DNA of 64,000 nucleotides from Tuctoria greenei. Taxonomy: Eukaryota; Streptophyta; Magnoliopsida; Poales; Poaceae. Positions 10,794 to 21,184 of the stretch are shown in pieces (the stretch's first letter is position 1; each line of letters opens with the position of its first letter). Made by a program: the position numbers and the translations under genes. The stretch is from positions 191,901,999 through 191,965,998 of the forward strand of contig JAYESD010000003.1 in assembly GCA_036927565.1 (NCBI GenBank), in the 5' to 3' direction. The notes beneath the pieces were generated by a model. It was not told the DNA's origin. It saw only the letters and a program-made list of their open reading frames with translations, and did not search any database.

Positions 10794-13700
10794 ATGCACA
10801 TATGGATAATTCTTTCACTGCTTGATGTATTTTTTATTCATATGTGCATACTTTATGAAAATCTCAATTTTTTGTCATATTTTGTGAAATCTCAATTGGT
10901 TGTCATCAATCACCAAAAAGGGGTGTTCACCTCCATAGAGAACCCCGACAATGATGAACAAGTCACCTTTGGTGACAACTCTAAGGGGAAGGTAATTGGG
11001 TTGGGTAAGATTGCAATTTCAAATGATTTATCTATTTCCAATGTATTGTATGTCAAGTCACTTAGTTTCAATTTGCTTTCTATTGCACAATTATGTGATC
11101 TTGTACTAACGTGCACCTTTAGCAAGAATGATGTTGTTGTGACTAGTGAAACAAGCCAAGAACTAATCTTCAAACGGTTTTGGCATGGACATCTCTACCT
11201 AGTAGACTTCTCCAACAAGGATGCTAGCTTGACCACTTGTCTTTTCACCAAGACGAGTTTGGGTTGGCTATGTAATCAACACATAGCTCACATTGGAATG
11301 AGCAAGCTCAAGAAGTCATTCAAGCTCGGGATGGTGACCGACGTGAAGGATGTCACATTTGAGAAGAACAAGCTTTGTAGCGCTTGTCCAGCCGGGAAAC
11401 AAGTTGCTTCACACCACCCGATGAAGACAATGGTGTCAACCTCCAAGCCACTTGAGTTGCTCCACATGGACCTCTTCGGACCGTCCACATATCAAAGTCT
11501 TGGTGGTAATCTCTATTATCTTGTTATAGTTGATGACTACTCTCTCTATGCTTGGACTTTGTTTCTAGGTGACAAGAGTGAAACTCCGGAAGTGTTCAAG
11601 ACCTTCGCTAACTGTGCTCAAAGGGAATTTCAACTTCCCATCATCAAGGTCCGGAGTGACAACGGCACCGAATTCAAGAACTACAACATTGGGGAGTGGT
11701 GTGATCGTGAAGGCGTGAAGCATGAATTTTCAGCCACATACACTCAACAAAATGGTGTCGTTGAAAGGAAGAACAAGACTCTCATCACTCTTGCACAAGC
11801 AATGCTTGATGACTATGGCATGTCTGAGAATTTTTGGGCCGAAGCAATCAACACGGCGTGTCATGCCGCAAATAGGGTCTATCTACACCGACTACTTCAA
11901 AAGACCCCGTACGAACTCCTCATTGGGAGAAAGCCCAACATCTCCTATTTTCGAGTCTTCGGGTGCAAGTGCTACATCTACCGCAAGAAAAGGCTTGGTA
12001 AGTTTGAAAGAAGATGTGATGTTGGTATCTTTCTTGGTTATGCATCAAACTCAAAAGCATATCGAGTATTCAACCAAACCTCCGGTTTAGTTGAGGAAAG
12101 TTGTGATGTTGAGTTTGATGAAACTAATGGCTCCCAAGAGGAGAGTTTTGGTCATAATGAAATAGATGATGAGCCTCTACGAGAAGCTATGAAGAACATG
12201 ACCATTGGAGACATCAAGCCTAAAGTTGAGGAGAGCCACGATCAAGGGGGAGCTTTAAGTTCCAACATCAACACATCTATGGCACCTCAAGTTAACGAAG
12301 ATGAAAAAGATGATCCATTGCCGACAAAAGATTCACAAGCCACACAACATCAAGAACAAGAAGAAGTCCATGATCAAGTCCAACCACAAGAAGAGCAACA
12401 CGCATCACCACCGCCACGTGCTTCACAACCACTTATGAGGCATGGACGCATCTCCAAGGCGCATCTGATTTATCAAATCATCAGAAGTCCGTCAAGGGGA
12501 GTAAGTACACGTTCTCGCCATTTCGCTACGTTTTGTGAGTACTACTCGTTTGTTTCATGTGTAGAACCCACTCACGTCGAGGAAGCACTCCAAGATCCAA
12601 ATTGGGTGATGGCCATGCAAGAAGAACTCAACAACTTCATCTGCAATGAAGCTTGGGTATCGGAGGAGCGACCCAAGGACAAGAACGTCATCGGGACAAA
12701 GTGGATGTACCGCAACAAACAAGACGAGAACGGCATCGTGATCCACAACAAGGCGAGACTTGTGGCCAAAGGTTTCTCGCAAGTTGAAGGACTAGACTTT
12801 GGAGAGACATTTGCTCCGGTCACTCGACTAGAAGCTATCCGTATACTTCTTGCTTTTGCATCACATCATAATATAAAGCTTTATCAAATGGATGTGAAAA
12901 GTGCCTTTCTTAATGGTTATATTAATGAGCTTGTCTATGTTGAACAACCTCCCAGGTTTGAAGATCCGAGGAATCCTAATCATGTGTTTAGGTTGCACAA
13001 GGCGCTCTACGGGCTCAAGCAAGCACCTAGGGCATGTTATGCACGACTACGGGATTTCTTGATCATGCAAGGATTCAAGATCGGGAGGGTGGAGACTACA
13101 CTCTTCACCAAAGACATCGACGGAGAACTATTTATTTGTCAAATTTATGTCGATGATATTATTTTTGGTTCAACTAACGAAGCTCTTAGCCATGAGTTTG
13201 GCAAAATGATGTACAGGGAATTCGAGATGTTGATGATTGGAGAGCTCAACTTCTTCCTTGGATTTCAAATCAAGCAACTTCGAGAGGGAACCTTCATCTA
13301 TCAAGAAAATTATACCAAGGACCTCTTGAAGAAATTTGATATGGGAGGTTGTAGCTCAAGAAGTACTCCAATGGCAACAAATTGTCATCTCGACGCGGAT
13401 AAGGACGGTAAACCTGTTGATCAATCTAATTACCGTTCTATGATTGGTTCATTGCTTTATCTTACTGCATCTAGGCCCGATATCATGTTTAGTGTATGCT
13501 TGTGTGCTCGCTTTCAAGTGGCACCTAAAGAATCGCATCGGAAGGCGGTCTTTAGGATACTTCGGTATCTCAAGCATACCCCAAGTGTAGGCCTGTGGTA
13601 CCCTAAAGGTGCTAAATTTCATCTCTTGGGTTACTCGGATTCGGACTTTGCCGGATGCCGTGTGGATCACAAGAGTACCTCTGGAGGGTGCCACTTGCTT

Positions 13701-14099
13701 GGGCGTTCCCTAGTATCTTGGTCTAGCAAGAAGCAAAATTTTGTTGCTTTGTCCACTGCGGAAGCGGAATATATAGCGGCCGGTGCATGTTGTGCCCAAA
13801 TCCTTTATATGAAGCAAACCCTTTTGGACTTTGGTATTAAACTTGGTTGTGTGCCTTTCCTTTGTGACAATGAAAGTGCGGTTAAGATTGCTAAAAACCC
13901 TGTTCAACACTCCCGCACTAAGCACATTGATATTCGCCATCATTTCTTGCAGGACCATGAAGCTAAGGGAGACATCTCCTTGCGAGGTGTTAGGTCCGAA
14001 GAACAATTGGCGGATATTTTCACTAAACCACTTGATGAGAAAACTTTTTCTAGACTAAGAAGTGAATTAAACGTGCTAGATGCATCAAACGTCATGTAA
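10794..14099 (+). CDS. Intact pol ORF of copia element 2 (integrase, RT, RNase H)
   Basis: A 1101-codon ORF. The first roughly 40 residues, up to about 10916, are read from the fused element 1 tail and are not part of a natural protein. After that come pre-integrase (TFGDNSKGKVIGLGKI, LYVKSLSFNLLSIAQLCDL) and the integrase zinc region with both cysteines (CSACPAGKQ). The DDE core follows (MDLFGPST, VRSDNGTEFKNYN, TQQNGVVERKN), then RT (LVAKGFSQVEGLDFGETFAP, QMDVKSAFLNG, ALYGLKQAPRA, YVDDIIFGS) and RNase H (SDSDFAGC, STAEAEYIAA, LCDNESAVK, TKHIDIRHHFL). All catalytic acids can be seen. Without gag, protease and a 5' LTR it cannot transpose alone. This is the least decayed coding region in the window. 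Confidence 0.95.
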   Translation: MHIWIILSLLDVFFIHMCILYENLNFLSYFVKSQLVVINHQKGVFTSIENPDNDEQVTFGDNSKGKVIGLGKIAISNDLSISNVLYVKSLSFNLLSIAQLCDLVLTCTFSKNDVVVTSETSQELIFKRFWHGHLYLVDFSNKDASLTTCLFTKTSLGWLCNQHIAHIGMSKLKKSFKLGMVTDVKDVTFEKNKLCSACPAGKQVASHHPMKTMVSTSKPLELLHMDLFGPSTYQSLGGNLYYLVIVDDYSLYAWTLFLGDKSETPEVFKTFANCAQREFQLPIIKVRSDNGTEFKNYNIGEWCDREGVKHEFSATYTQQNGVVERKNKTLITLAQAMLDDYGMSENFWAEAINTACHAANRVYLHRLLQKTPYELLIGRKPNISYFRVFGCKCYIYRKKRLGKFERRCDVGIFLGYASNSKAYRVFNQTSGLVEESCDVEFDETNGSQEESFGHNEIDDEPLREAMKNMTIGDIKPKVEESHDQGGALSSNINTSMAPQVNEDEKDDPLPTKDSQATQHQEQEEVHDQVQPQEEQHASPPPRASQPLMRHGRISKAHLIYQIIRSPSRGVSTRSRHFATFCEYYSFVSCVEPTHVEEALQDPNWVMAMQEELNNFICNEAWVSEERPKDKNVIGTKWMYRNKQDENGIVIHNKARLVAKGFSQVEGLDFGETFAPVTRLEAIRILLAFASHHNIKLYQMDVKSAFLNGYINELVYVEQPPRFEDPRNPNHVFRLHKALYGLKQAPRACYARLRDFLIMQGFKIGRVETTLFTKDIDGELFICQIYVDDIIFGSTNEALSHEFGKMMYREFEMLMIGELNFFLGFQIKQLREGTFIYQENYTKDLLKKFDMGGCSSRSTPMATNCHLDADKDGKPVDQSNYRSMIGSLLYLTASRPDIMFSVCLCARFQVAPKESHRKAVFRILRYLKHTPSVGLWYPKGAKFHLLGYSDSDFAGCRVDHKSTSGGCHLLGRSLVSWSSKKQNFVALSTAEAEYIAAGACCAQILYMKQTLLDFGIKLGCVPFLCDNESAVKIAKNPVQHSRTKHIDIRHHFLQDHEAKGDISLRGVRSEEQLADIFTKPLDEKTFSRLRSELNVLDASNVM
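10890..10925 (+). other. Fusion point between copia element 1 and copia element 2
   Basis: The text TCATCAATCACCAAAAAGGGG resembles the polypurine tract just before a Sirevirus 3' LTR (compare TCATGAATCACCAAAAGGGG at 15608-15627). Here it runs directly into pol codons (GVFTSIENPDNDEQ) in place of the protease/pre-integrase sequence. The 3' LTR of element 1 and the 5' LTR, gag and protease of element 2 are therefore missing. Confidence 0.75.
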
Positions 14100-15632
14100 G
14101 TTGCCATGGTCATGTAAGAATGCATCACATATAGGTCTTGTCTAACTTTCAAAGGATAGGGGTGAGCAAGGGTTAGCTTGAGATGGAGGTTCTTTTTGGT
14201 TTCTCCAAGACTTGGAGAGTGGCTCTCCCTTAAGAAGCCTTTGAAGGGTTCAAATTTGGCAAGATAGATTTACTTTATGTCTGGCATGATGCCTGCCATA
14301 TAGACTTGCACTCATGTTTAATTTCCTGCATTAAAAATTGTTTGGCATTGCATACGGTAGATTGTCACAAAGGGGAACCCACCTCATGAGAAAGAGACTT
14401 GTTTGAAATGCAATATCTCAACTCATATGATGTGGAAAGAACAAAATGTTAGGTGCATTAATGCCTAAAGGAACATCCTTTAAAGAGATAAAAGTCTTCA
14501 TCATCTAGCTCACAAAGCATGGGCCTTACATTTTATTTGGATTTCTTCCTTAATTTCTTTGATGTTCTATTTGCTTTAGGGCTTAGCCAAGTTATTGGCA
14601 ACTAGTGTCATAATCTTTTTGAGGGGTAAGGGGTTGCCCAAAAAGTCCTAAGACTTGTGTTTCTCTTTGTTTGTTTGTTTGAGTCAAAGGACATATGTGG
14701 GATGTTGCTGTTTTGTAGTCAGCGGATTATTCGATGCTTAGGCCAGAAGCATCATCGGATCAGTTTGTGCTTAAGTTCAAGGGTCAGCTCAGCTAGAAAG
14801 TCAAATTAATTGATGAGTTCATTTTGAGAAACATCGGAGCATCCGATGTTCACATTTTTGGAGTTGTGCCAAATTCAACCGATGCAAATCGTTTCCACGT
14901 CGGATCATTCGATGCCGAAGGTGCCTCTGGAATAACCTTACTGTACCATTCGACAGATGCACCTCTCAGCTGATGTCGGTTCATCCGATGTTAAAATTTG
15001 AGCTAGGGTCCGGGCCCCACCTATTTAGCGCCTCTTTGTTTTCGTCTTTCTCTCCCCCCGACGACGAACCTCCCCGATGCCGCTCCGTGCCCTTCTCTCT
15101 GCCGCCGCCGCTCCGTGCCCTTCTCTCCGCCGCCGCCCTCCGGCCGCCACCACCCGCAGCCCGACCTCGTAGCGCTGCCGCCGCCGCCGCCCCATGCAGC
15201 GCCGCCACCGCCGGCCCACACAGCACCCCCGACGGCGACCAATTCGTCATCGCCCCGAGCGCTCAGGATCCTTAGGCACTTGGCTTCCCTTTTTGGTGTC
15301 TTGATGCCAAAGGGGGAGAAGAGTTAGGGGGAGGATTAGCATAGTCCTAGGGGGAGTACTAGTTGGTAGGGGGAGGAGTATATCTTTTTGGGAGTCTTTT
15401 GTAATCTGGTGATTTGCTACTCTTTTGCTATTCTTGAGTTATCCTTGTGCCACTTAATTCTCTCATGTGTTATTGATCGTTGAGCTTTCGAGTTATTGAT
15501 CGCTTTTGAGTCTTAAAGTTTCGTGTGCTGGATCTTGTACTTATTGCATATCCTCTTGAGTATCGTATTTTTAATTTCATTACAATTATGCTTTACTCGT
15601 TGTGTTGTCATGAATCACCAAAAGGGGGAGAT
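14100..15632 (+). other. Spacer between pol and 3' LTR of copia element 2, with palindromes and polypurine tracts
   Basis: AT-rich sequence to about 14700, then degenerate palindromes of the type CATCGGATCATTCGATG near 14718, 14828, 14898 and 14970. A very GC-rich block follows at about 15050-15260, then TTGATGCCAAAGGGGGAG at 15300-15317 with three more GGGGGAG runs to 15378. The final tract CACCAAAAGGGGGAGAT ends at 15632. The post-pol ORF seen in element 1 has no counterpart here except the closing polypurine signature. Confidence 0.8.
15050..15265. repeat. GC-rich CCG-repeat block
   Basis: Irregular CCGCCG runs, open in several frames and rich in Pro/Ala/Arg. This looks like simple-sequence DNA and not a conserved gene. 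It stands where element 1 has its extra ORF. Confidence 0.6.
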
Positions 15633-17095
15633 TGAAAGCATCTAGGCCCCCATGAGGTATGGTTTCGGTGATTAATGACAACCGTTAGATATTACTAATG
15701 AGTTTATGGATGCAAGGTCTCTCATATCACTCATCACACTTATGAACTCTATATGTATATCATCTACTGCTCATTGGATATAATTGGAGACCCCTAAACA
15801 AACTATTTCATGAGGTCAATCGATTTTTATGAAGACTAAAAGAAAAAGCTCATATGTCAAAGTTATTCCGTCGAAATTGACAACACCCAAGACTTGGTAA
15901 TCATCAGAAGAATATTTCAAACCAATGTATAAGAGGTCACTCGAGCAAATTCCAAAAGAATCACTTAGAACAACTCGAAGCAGACAAAATCAACTCACCG
16001 GATCAACTGATGTTTCCAGAAAACAATACATCGCTCGAGTTGGTTTAACAGAAGAAAAAGACCTCAGAACTGAGTACTCACCGGATAATCCGATGATGAA
16101 TAAAGTGTTACATCGGTCGATCATTCCAGTAAGCAATTACCCTGTACCAAGTGTAACACCGGACCATCCGATGTACAACTATAACACATCGGTCAATCAG
16201 TCCAGTAAGCATTATTTCTGGACCATACTGGATGAAGTTTCACCGGATCATTCGATGATGAGGCAAGTGTTACATCGGTCGATCAACGGTCATATCTGAC
16301 ATAGTGACATCAGTTAATTTGGATTCTACCGATGACAACTGAAGGGAGAACATCGGATCATCCGGTGTTCGCAGAACAGTGATGTCAGCCTACTTTTCCA
16401 ACGGCTATTTCGTAGAGGTTGGCTATTTATACCCCTTCAACCAGTCATTTCGATAAGTCTTGATACCCAGAGCTACTATACACATTACCAAGCATTCAAG
16501 AAATTGAACTACCACTTCTACATCATTTACACCACTTGTACACCAAGAGATAGGATATAACTTGCTAGAGATAGTGCTTGTGTGCTTCCATTCTTGGTGA
16601 TTGGAGTCTCTAGTGTAGTGAGAGCTGTAAGGGAGTGTCTCTTGGTGATTGTATTCACCGTGCAATAGTCGGTGATTGGAGAGAGCCTTCCAGAGCTTGC
16701 CAAGTCGGTTGTGGAAGCCCGGAGGATCAAACTTGTACAAGGCTTGAGCTCCACCTTGCCGGGTTGGCAAACAGAGACTTTTAGTGAAGATCCATGGTCT
16801 CAGTGACTTGGGAGTGGCTATACCCTTTGGTGGGTGCCACAACGTGGATGTAGGAAGATCTTGAGGATCTTGCCGAACCACGGGATAAATCATCGTGTCC
16901 TCGTGTCTCCTCAGGAGTTTGCGCTTTCTTCGTCTCCCATTACACTTATGCATTTCATATACCGCAATCTTACTATTCACTTAAATGCATAGGTTGTTTG
17001 CATAGGGAACTGGGCTTTTAGATGTCAAGTTTTTATTGCTTTAATTTTTGAAAAGAAGCTCAATTCACCCCCCTCTTGGGCATTCGATCCTTACA
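15633..17095 (+). repeat. 3' LTR of copia element 2 (about 1463 bp)
   Basis: It starts TGAAAGCATCTAGGCCCCC right after the polypurine tract and ends GCATTCGATCCTTACA. It carries repeated palindromes of the ACCGGATCATCCGATG type (about 15997, 16077, 16165, 16240, 16350). A TATA-like TATTTATA lies at 16424-16431. The exact right end is judged from the terminal CA and the CCCCCCTCTTGGGCATTCGATCC block, typical of such LTR ends. The 5' partner is lost. Confidence 0.82.
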
Positions 17096-17368
17096 TCTAG
17101 CTTTTTATTTTCGTAATTTTTTGAAATATAGTACTACTACGTACATCCTAATGTGTTTAATATCTATTAGATATAATATCACTAATGTGCTAATTTTCTA
17201 TATGTGATGTTTTTTGATAAAAGGAGGAGTTTTTCGTTAATGCGTGTACTGTAGGACACATTGTTCATGAACATAAAAGACAATATTCATTAACATAAAA
17301 ACAACACATATATTACAAACAAGAAAAAAACATGGAAAACAAAAGAAAAAACTAGTAAAAATCCTACT
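17096..17368. other. AT-rich intergenic sequence
   Basis: Low-complexity AT-rich DNA downstream of the LTR and, on the minus strand, just past the stop of the next pseudogene. No feature recognised. Confidence 0.5.
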
Positions 17369-17824
17369 CTACTCGAAGGACTTGTCCACCTTCTCCGCCG
17401 CCGCCTCCGCATCCGCTAGCGGCACCTCCGCCGCAATCGCCAGTGGCACATCCTCCAACACCAGATTGAACTTCCGATCGACGGTATTCACCAGTTGCTC
17501 ACGAAACTCCACCCCAGTCTCCTCCCGATCGTCTCATAGAGGCAGTTGAGACGAGCGGCCACAAAGCGAAACCCAAAGATGTAGTAGCCAGCAGAGTCCA
17601 TGCTGGTGTGGTGGGGAAGGATCCCAAGTCCCAGACGGCGATAGGAGTGAGATGTATTGTCAAATACATCCCGTGCCATTTTGTCGAGCGCTTTTGCTTG
17701 CATGTCGGTGGTGAAGAGGTGCGGGCGCCGCCTCTAGTTCCATCGGCATTGGCGGCAACGGAAACGGAGAAGGAGGTTCAGAGGACATCGATGACCTGGA
17801 GCACTTCTGTGCGGGGCTACCCAT
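17369..17824 (-). pseudogene. Unidentified gene family fragment, copy 1 (two frameshifts)
   Basis: On the minus strand a protein-like frame starts at MGSPAQKCSRSS and passes a proline-rich stretch. It shifts frame near 17710 into DKMARDVFDNTSHSYRRLGLG and DSAGYYIFGFRFVAARLN, and shifts again near 17530 into an acidic C-terminus ending in EKVDKSFE and a stop at 17369. A related copy lies at 20837-21184; the shared core is MARDVF-N-TSHS-RLGLG-LP followed by MDS-G-Y-FG. I do not recognise the family. The conserved core in two diverged copies suggests a real ancestral gene rather than chance ORFs. Confidence 0.6.
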
Positions 17825-19277
17825 TTGTGCGGCGACGAAGGTGCGAATAAAGAGAGAGAGGTGGTTGACGGTTGTGCGGTGGAGAAACAAGAGGAGAAGT
17901 TTGGAGGTTAAAATCGATGGAGAGGTGCGGCCGAGAAGAAGAGGACAGTGTGCCTTTATAGCGGGTTGTCGTTAACCATGCAAGTGGAGATGATCGGATG
18001 CCTCGAGAACTGTGCTTTTGAATCGACGGAGTTACTCCAAACCGCGGTTTGCCTTCTCTCGAAACGGCTCGACACATTCCATCGTCCGTTTCTTAATTTT
18101 ACACACAAAGGGCCTAGGGTATGCAATGGCCCACCTGACATACTTTGTAGGTCCGTCCCGTGGTGTTCATAACATTTCGTGCGAACGATTTCAATGAGGT
18201 GCGGAAGATTGACGTGTGAACGCAGTGGCAATCAACAGAGAATCCATATCTTTTTTTTGACAGATCCGACCATTGCCGACCAAGAGTCCATATCGAACCA
18301 AAGATAATTGTCGTGATCATATATGAAGGAGGACATGAATATAATGCATGTGAAAGAGACCCACGATCATGCATGTTTGATCACGTGTTGAGGATTTTTG
18401 TGCCCCCTTGTTGAGAAACATGTTAATTTGATGATGTTGAGGATCGGATGCAGCATACGTGTTTTCACAAGTGTGTTCATTTGTTCCTAAAATAAGAACA
18501 CGTAGCAGCCAGCGCCTACTCCTGTCGTTTTTTCAAAAGACGAGTACAACAATACATAGTGGCAGCATGTGGTTGATTAATATGATGAACCACGTACGTA
18601 GTGAGAGCTGTGTGCTTATTAGATGATAGTAGTCCACATTCTATCCTCGTACCGTCGAGGGAACATCCTTGTGTGAAATTTGTTATCTCTATTGATGACA
18701 GGATAATATTCTTCATTAGTGTGGTAGATAAACTGCCATATAGGTTGAGAGGATACACATGCACGGTAGAGAATATGATAAATATAGAAATATATATGCA
18801 TGGTAGGAAATATTCTATTCTTGGAATACATGTTTGGGGCGTAGCATGCATATGTACGTCTAACATCCATGTGAAAGACCTCGATCATGTTTGATGACGT
18901 TACGTGTTTTCTCTTTTTGTTGAGAGATCATCATGTTTGAGGCTCATTGATCATGTTTGGGGAGTAGCATGCATGGACAACTAACATGCATGTGAAAGAC
19001 CTCAAAGCATGTGAAATAACATGCATGTTTTTAAAAGCCCTCGCCTTGACCCGTGCTGCTGATCTAACTAACGGTGGCAGCACGAAGGACGAAGGCAGTG
19101 CGCCGAGACGGCGGCACGCTGAGGCGACGGTGAGGCGGACGCGGGCAAGGGCAGGCACGCGGTGGCGTGGAGCTCGGGGCAGCAGCGCTCAAAGCTTACA
19201 GAGGCGACACCGCCACCAGCCGACCGGCTGTAAGAAGGGTGAAGTAAGTTTCTTACTTATTCTAAATTATTAATATG
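17825..19277. other. Intergenic region with degenerate repeats; no gene seen
   Basis: 18043-18125 (AACGGCTCGACAC ... ACAAAGGGCCTAGGG) resembles 24757-24845. Degenerate copies of CATGTGAAAGACCTCGATCATG with CATGCATG runs occur near 18343, 18868 and 18988. A GC-rich patch lies at about 19040-19230. Short open frames here are not convincing. Confidence 0.5.
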
Positions 19278-19374
19278 TACTCCCTCCATTTCCTAAATTA
19301 CTTGTCGATCTTTAATTAATTAGTTCATTTTTCAACTAAAAAGTGTGACAAGTAATTTTGGATGGAGGGAGCTA
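19278..19374. mobile_element. Stowaway-type MITE (about 95 bp)
   Basis: Terminal inverted repeats CTCCCTCCATTTCCTAAATTACTTGTC and GACAAGTAATTTTGGATGGAGGGAG flank a short AT-rich centre, with TA on both sides (one extra C on the right). CTCCCTCC ends and a TA target are diagnostic of Stowaway/Mariner-derived MITEs in grasses. Confidence 0.85.
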
Positions 19375-19860
19375 GTAGTTGCAATTCCGTAATTGTAAGG
19401 ACTATGTTAATTTGTAATTGCTTAACCTATAAATTAATGGTTAATGATTAATTGCAAAATACGTGACTAATGAAAGTAATTATTACCTTCTAATGATCTG
19501 TTGCCTAAAATTTTCTCAAATTTCAGAAACATGACAAATAGACTCCAGTTAATTCGTCCATCACAAAAACTATTCTTTTTTTTGAACAATCATCACAGAA
19601 ACTACTAAAACATTAACTTAAATGCCATGACAGTGGCGATGAAATCCTCTGCCCTATAGTTATTACTGCAGCTGACATGTGGACCCGACAACCGTGAGGC
19701 ACACATCTGATATGAACCCAAGATATAGTGTTTCCTCAAGAAAAACTAATTTTATGAGCGATTGGGCGCACAAGTAGAAAAGCTAGAACTTGAGCGCTGC
19801 ACCTGCAAATTCCATGCCAGGATGGTCGACGGCAGCCAATCCGCAAACTCGGTGGTTAGA
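19375..19860. other. AT-rich intergenic sequence
   Basis: No gene recognised. It lies downstream (minus strand) of the exonuclease pseudogene and may hold its old 3' untranslated region. Confidence 0.4.
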
Positions 19861-20462
19861 TCAATAGTCGTCGAAGAGCAACATGTGGCTGACCTCAAAG
19901 GAGATGAAGGCGTCAATGCAGCCATAGTTGATCTGCTTGCCGGAGAGATTGTACGCATCCCAGTTGCTCGTCCTCAACCGATAAGGCTTCTCCATGTCGG
20001 CGCCCATCACAGCGCTCATGATGTCCTTCAGCCCGCGCGGTGGAGGATTGGGCGATCCGTCTCCTCCGCCGCGACATCGGCCAGGTCCATCATTTTGGCC
20101 ACCTTCAGATGCCAGTCCTTCCAAAGTCTGTTGGCGTCACCCTCCACGCCCACGGCGACGAAGCGGTAGTCAAATTCGGTGAGGAAATCTTGCAGCTCGT
20201 CGGGGAAGTAGTCAACGTGGATGACCTAGAAGATGATGCAGCGGCGGCCGATGCAGATATGCAGAACGACGACAGGGTTTTGGTCGGCAGAGTAGCTGGG
20301 GCACCACTCGACGTCGAGCCCGACAACGAGCTTGTGAAGGTGCCGACGGTGCACGAAGGGGACCTCATCGAGCCAGTCCTCCACGGCCTCGACAGAGGAC
20401 CTCACGGTGGTGGTGATCACGTCTTCCTCGAAAGTCATGTTGTACACCTGAGTCCCCACCAT
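19861..20462 (-). pseudogene. Werner-type DEDDy 3'-5' exonuclease pseudogene
   Basis: Read on the minus strand from ATG at 20462, the protein begins MVGTQVYNMTFEEDVITTTV. Exo motif I follows (VVGLDVEWCPS, with Asp and Glu of the DEDD set), then motif II (VAVGVEGDANRLWKD) and motif III (YGCIDAFISFEV, with Tyr and Asp). Length is about 200 codons, close to small plant Werner-syndrome-like exonucleases. It is broken by an in-frame TAG at 20226-20228, after GRRCIIF, and by a frameshift near 20035, before GLKDIMSAVMG. All catalytic residues remain visible, so decay looks recent. No intron is needed to read it. Confidence 0.85.
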
Positions 20463-20836
20463 GGGGTCCTCTCTCCTTGTCGTCCCTACAGTTGATCTCT
20501 GCGGCAGCGCGGCACAACTTCTCTCTTGTCCAAACCTTTGTCTACACCTTTAGTTTGGATTTTTATTGGAAACTGACATGGATATATAACTGATGCAGTT
20601 ACAATATGAGCCGAGGAGTTTCCGAATTTGACGGGCCCGAGCCCCGAGTAAAGAAAGTAATGAAGATTTTTGAATCTAATATACTCTTTATAATTTTAGT
20701 TCTTATCGTTATGACCACAAGTTGCATTGTCTCAACAAAACACCACGTACAATAACAACAACATTTCTCAGGGGCGCACCAACTAGGTATGTCGGGTGGG
20801 CCACGAGATACCCGGGGTCCAGCCACCAGAGAGTAG
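20463..20836. other. Upstream region of the exonuclease pseudogene
   Basis: Contains no recognised gene. It would hold the promoter of the minus-strand exonuclease remnant; no clear TATA box was assigned. Confidence 0.4.
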
Positions 20837-21184
20837 CTAGTGTGAATGCATGCTGGAGAGATCAGCAGAATCGGGAACTGGCCAATGAAGATGGAAGTCC
20901 TCGGGTGAGTCCTCGGGCTCCTGACCCTCCTCTGGCGCGTAAGGATCCGGTGGCAGAAGGTGACCTAGTCTCGCGGCCGCCGCCATGATGAGGTTGCAAC
21001 GACCCGCGACGCCGAACTTGACCGCCAACATCTCCTAGAGGGAGTCGAGACGAGAGACACGTGCAAGAGGCCGAAGACGTAGTGGCCCGTGCTGTCCATT
21101 CCAGTACTTTTTGGAAGGGTACCGAGCCCAAGGCGTTCTATGGAGTGAGATGTACCATTAAATACATCTCGGGCCATGTTGAAG
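20837..21184 (-). pseudogene. Unidentified gene family fragment, copy 2
   Basis: The minus strand encodes LFNMARDVFNGTSHSIERLG and then GMDSTGHYVFGLLHVSRLDSL, related to 17369-17824. A TAG follows SRLDSL, and the same frame then reads EMLAVKFGVAGRCNLIMAAA and an acidic, proline-containing tail that ends at 20837. The C-terminus is unlike copy 1. A frameshift near 21030 is needed to join the two parts. Function unknown. Confidence 0.55.

Larger units (their letters stand above)
4970..10906 (+). mobile_element. Ty1/copia (Sirevirus-like) element 1, 5' part cut off by the gypsy insertion
   Basis: The sequence starts in mid-gene with the GAG-pre-integrase domain and continues through integrase, RT and RNase H. 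After these come a region of CGGACTAGTCCG palindromes, an extra ORF, the TTGATGCCAAAGGGAGAG polypurine signature and a final ATCACCAAAAAGGGG tract. Conserved multiple polypurine tracts, palindromes and a post-pol ORF are Sirevirus hallmarks. The 5' LTR, gag and protease should lie left of the window. The 3' LTR is missing because the element is fused to copia element 2 near 10907. Confidence 0.88.
10907..17095 (+). mobile_element. Ty1/copia (Sirevirus-like) element 2, 5' part deleted
   Basis: It contains a full pol ORF from the pre-integrase domain on, then a spacer with CATCGGATCATCCGATG palindromes, a GC-rich block, two polypurine tracts and a 3' LTR. It is related to element 1 in pol but belongs to a different family by its palindrome and its non-coding sequence. 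Gag, protease and 5' LTR are absent. Confidence 0.88.

Noticed and set aside
14973..15327. Several overlapping open frames in a GC-rich block
   Set aside because: All are products of CCG-type simple sequence with Pro/Ala/Arg-only proteins on both strands; no conserved domain.
15633..17095. Solo LTR rather than 3' LTR
   Set aside because: It is directly preceded by a proper polypurine tract and the internal region of the same element.
18516..18894. Open frames of about 90-116 codons on both strands near 18.5-18.9 kb
   Set aside because: They overlap each other on opposite strands in AT-rich repeat DNA and show no recognisable protein pattern.
19040..19230. GC-rich Arg/Ala-rich frame
   Set aside because: Short, compositionally biased, ending at a MITE; no support as a gene.
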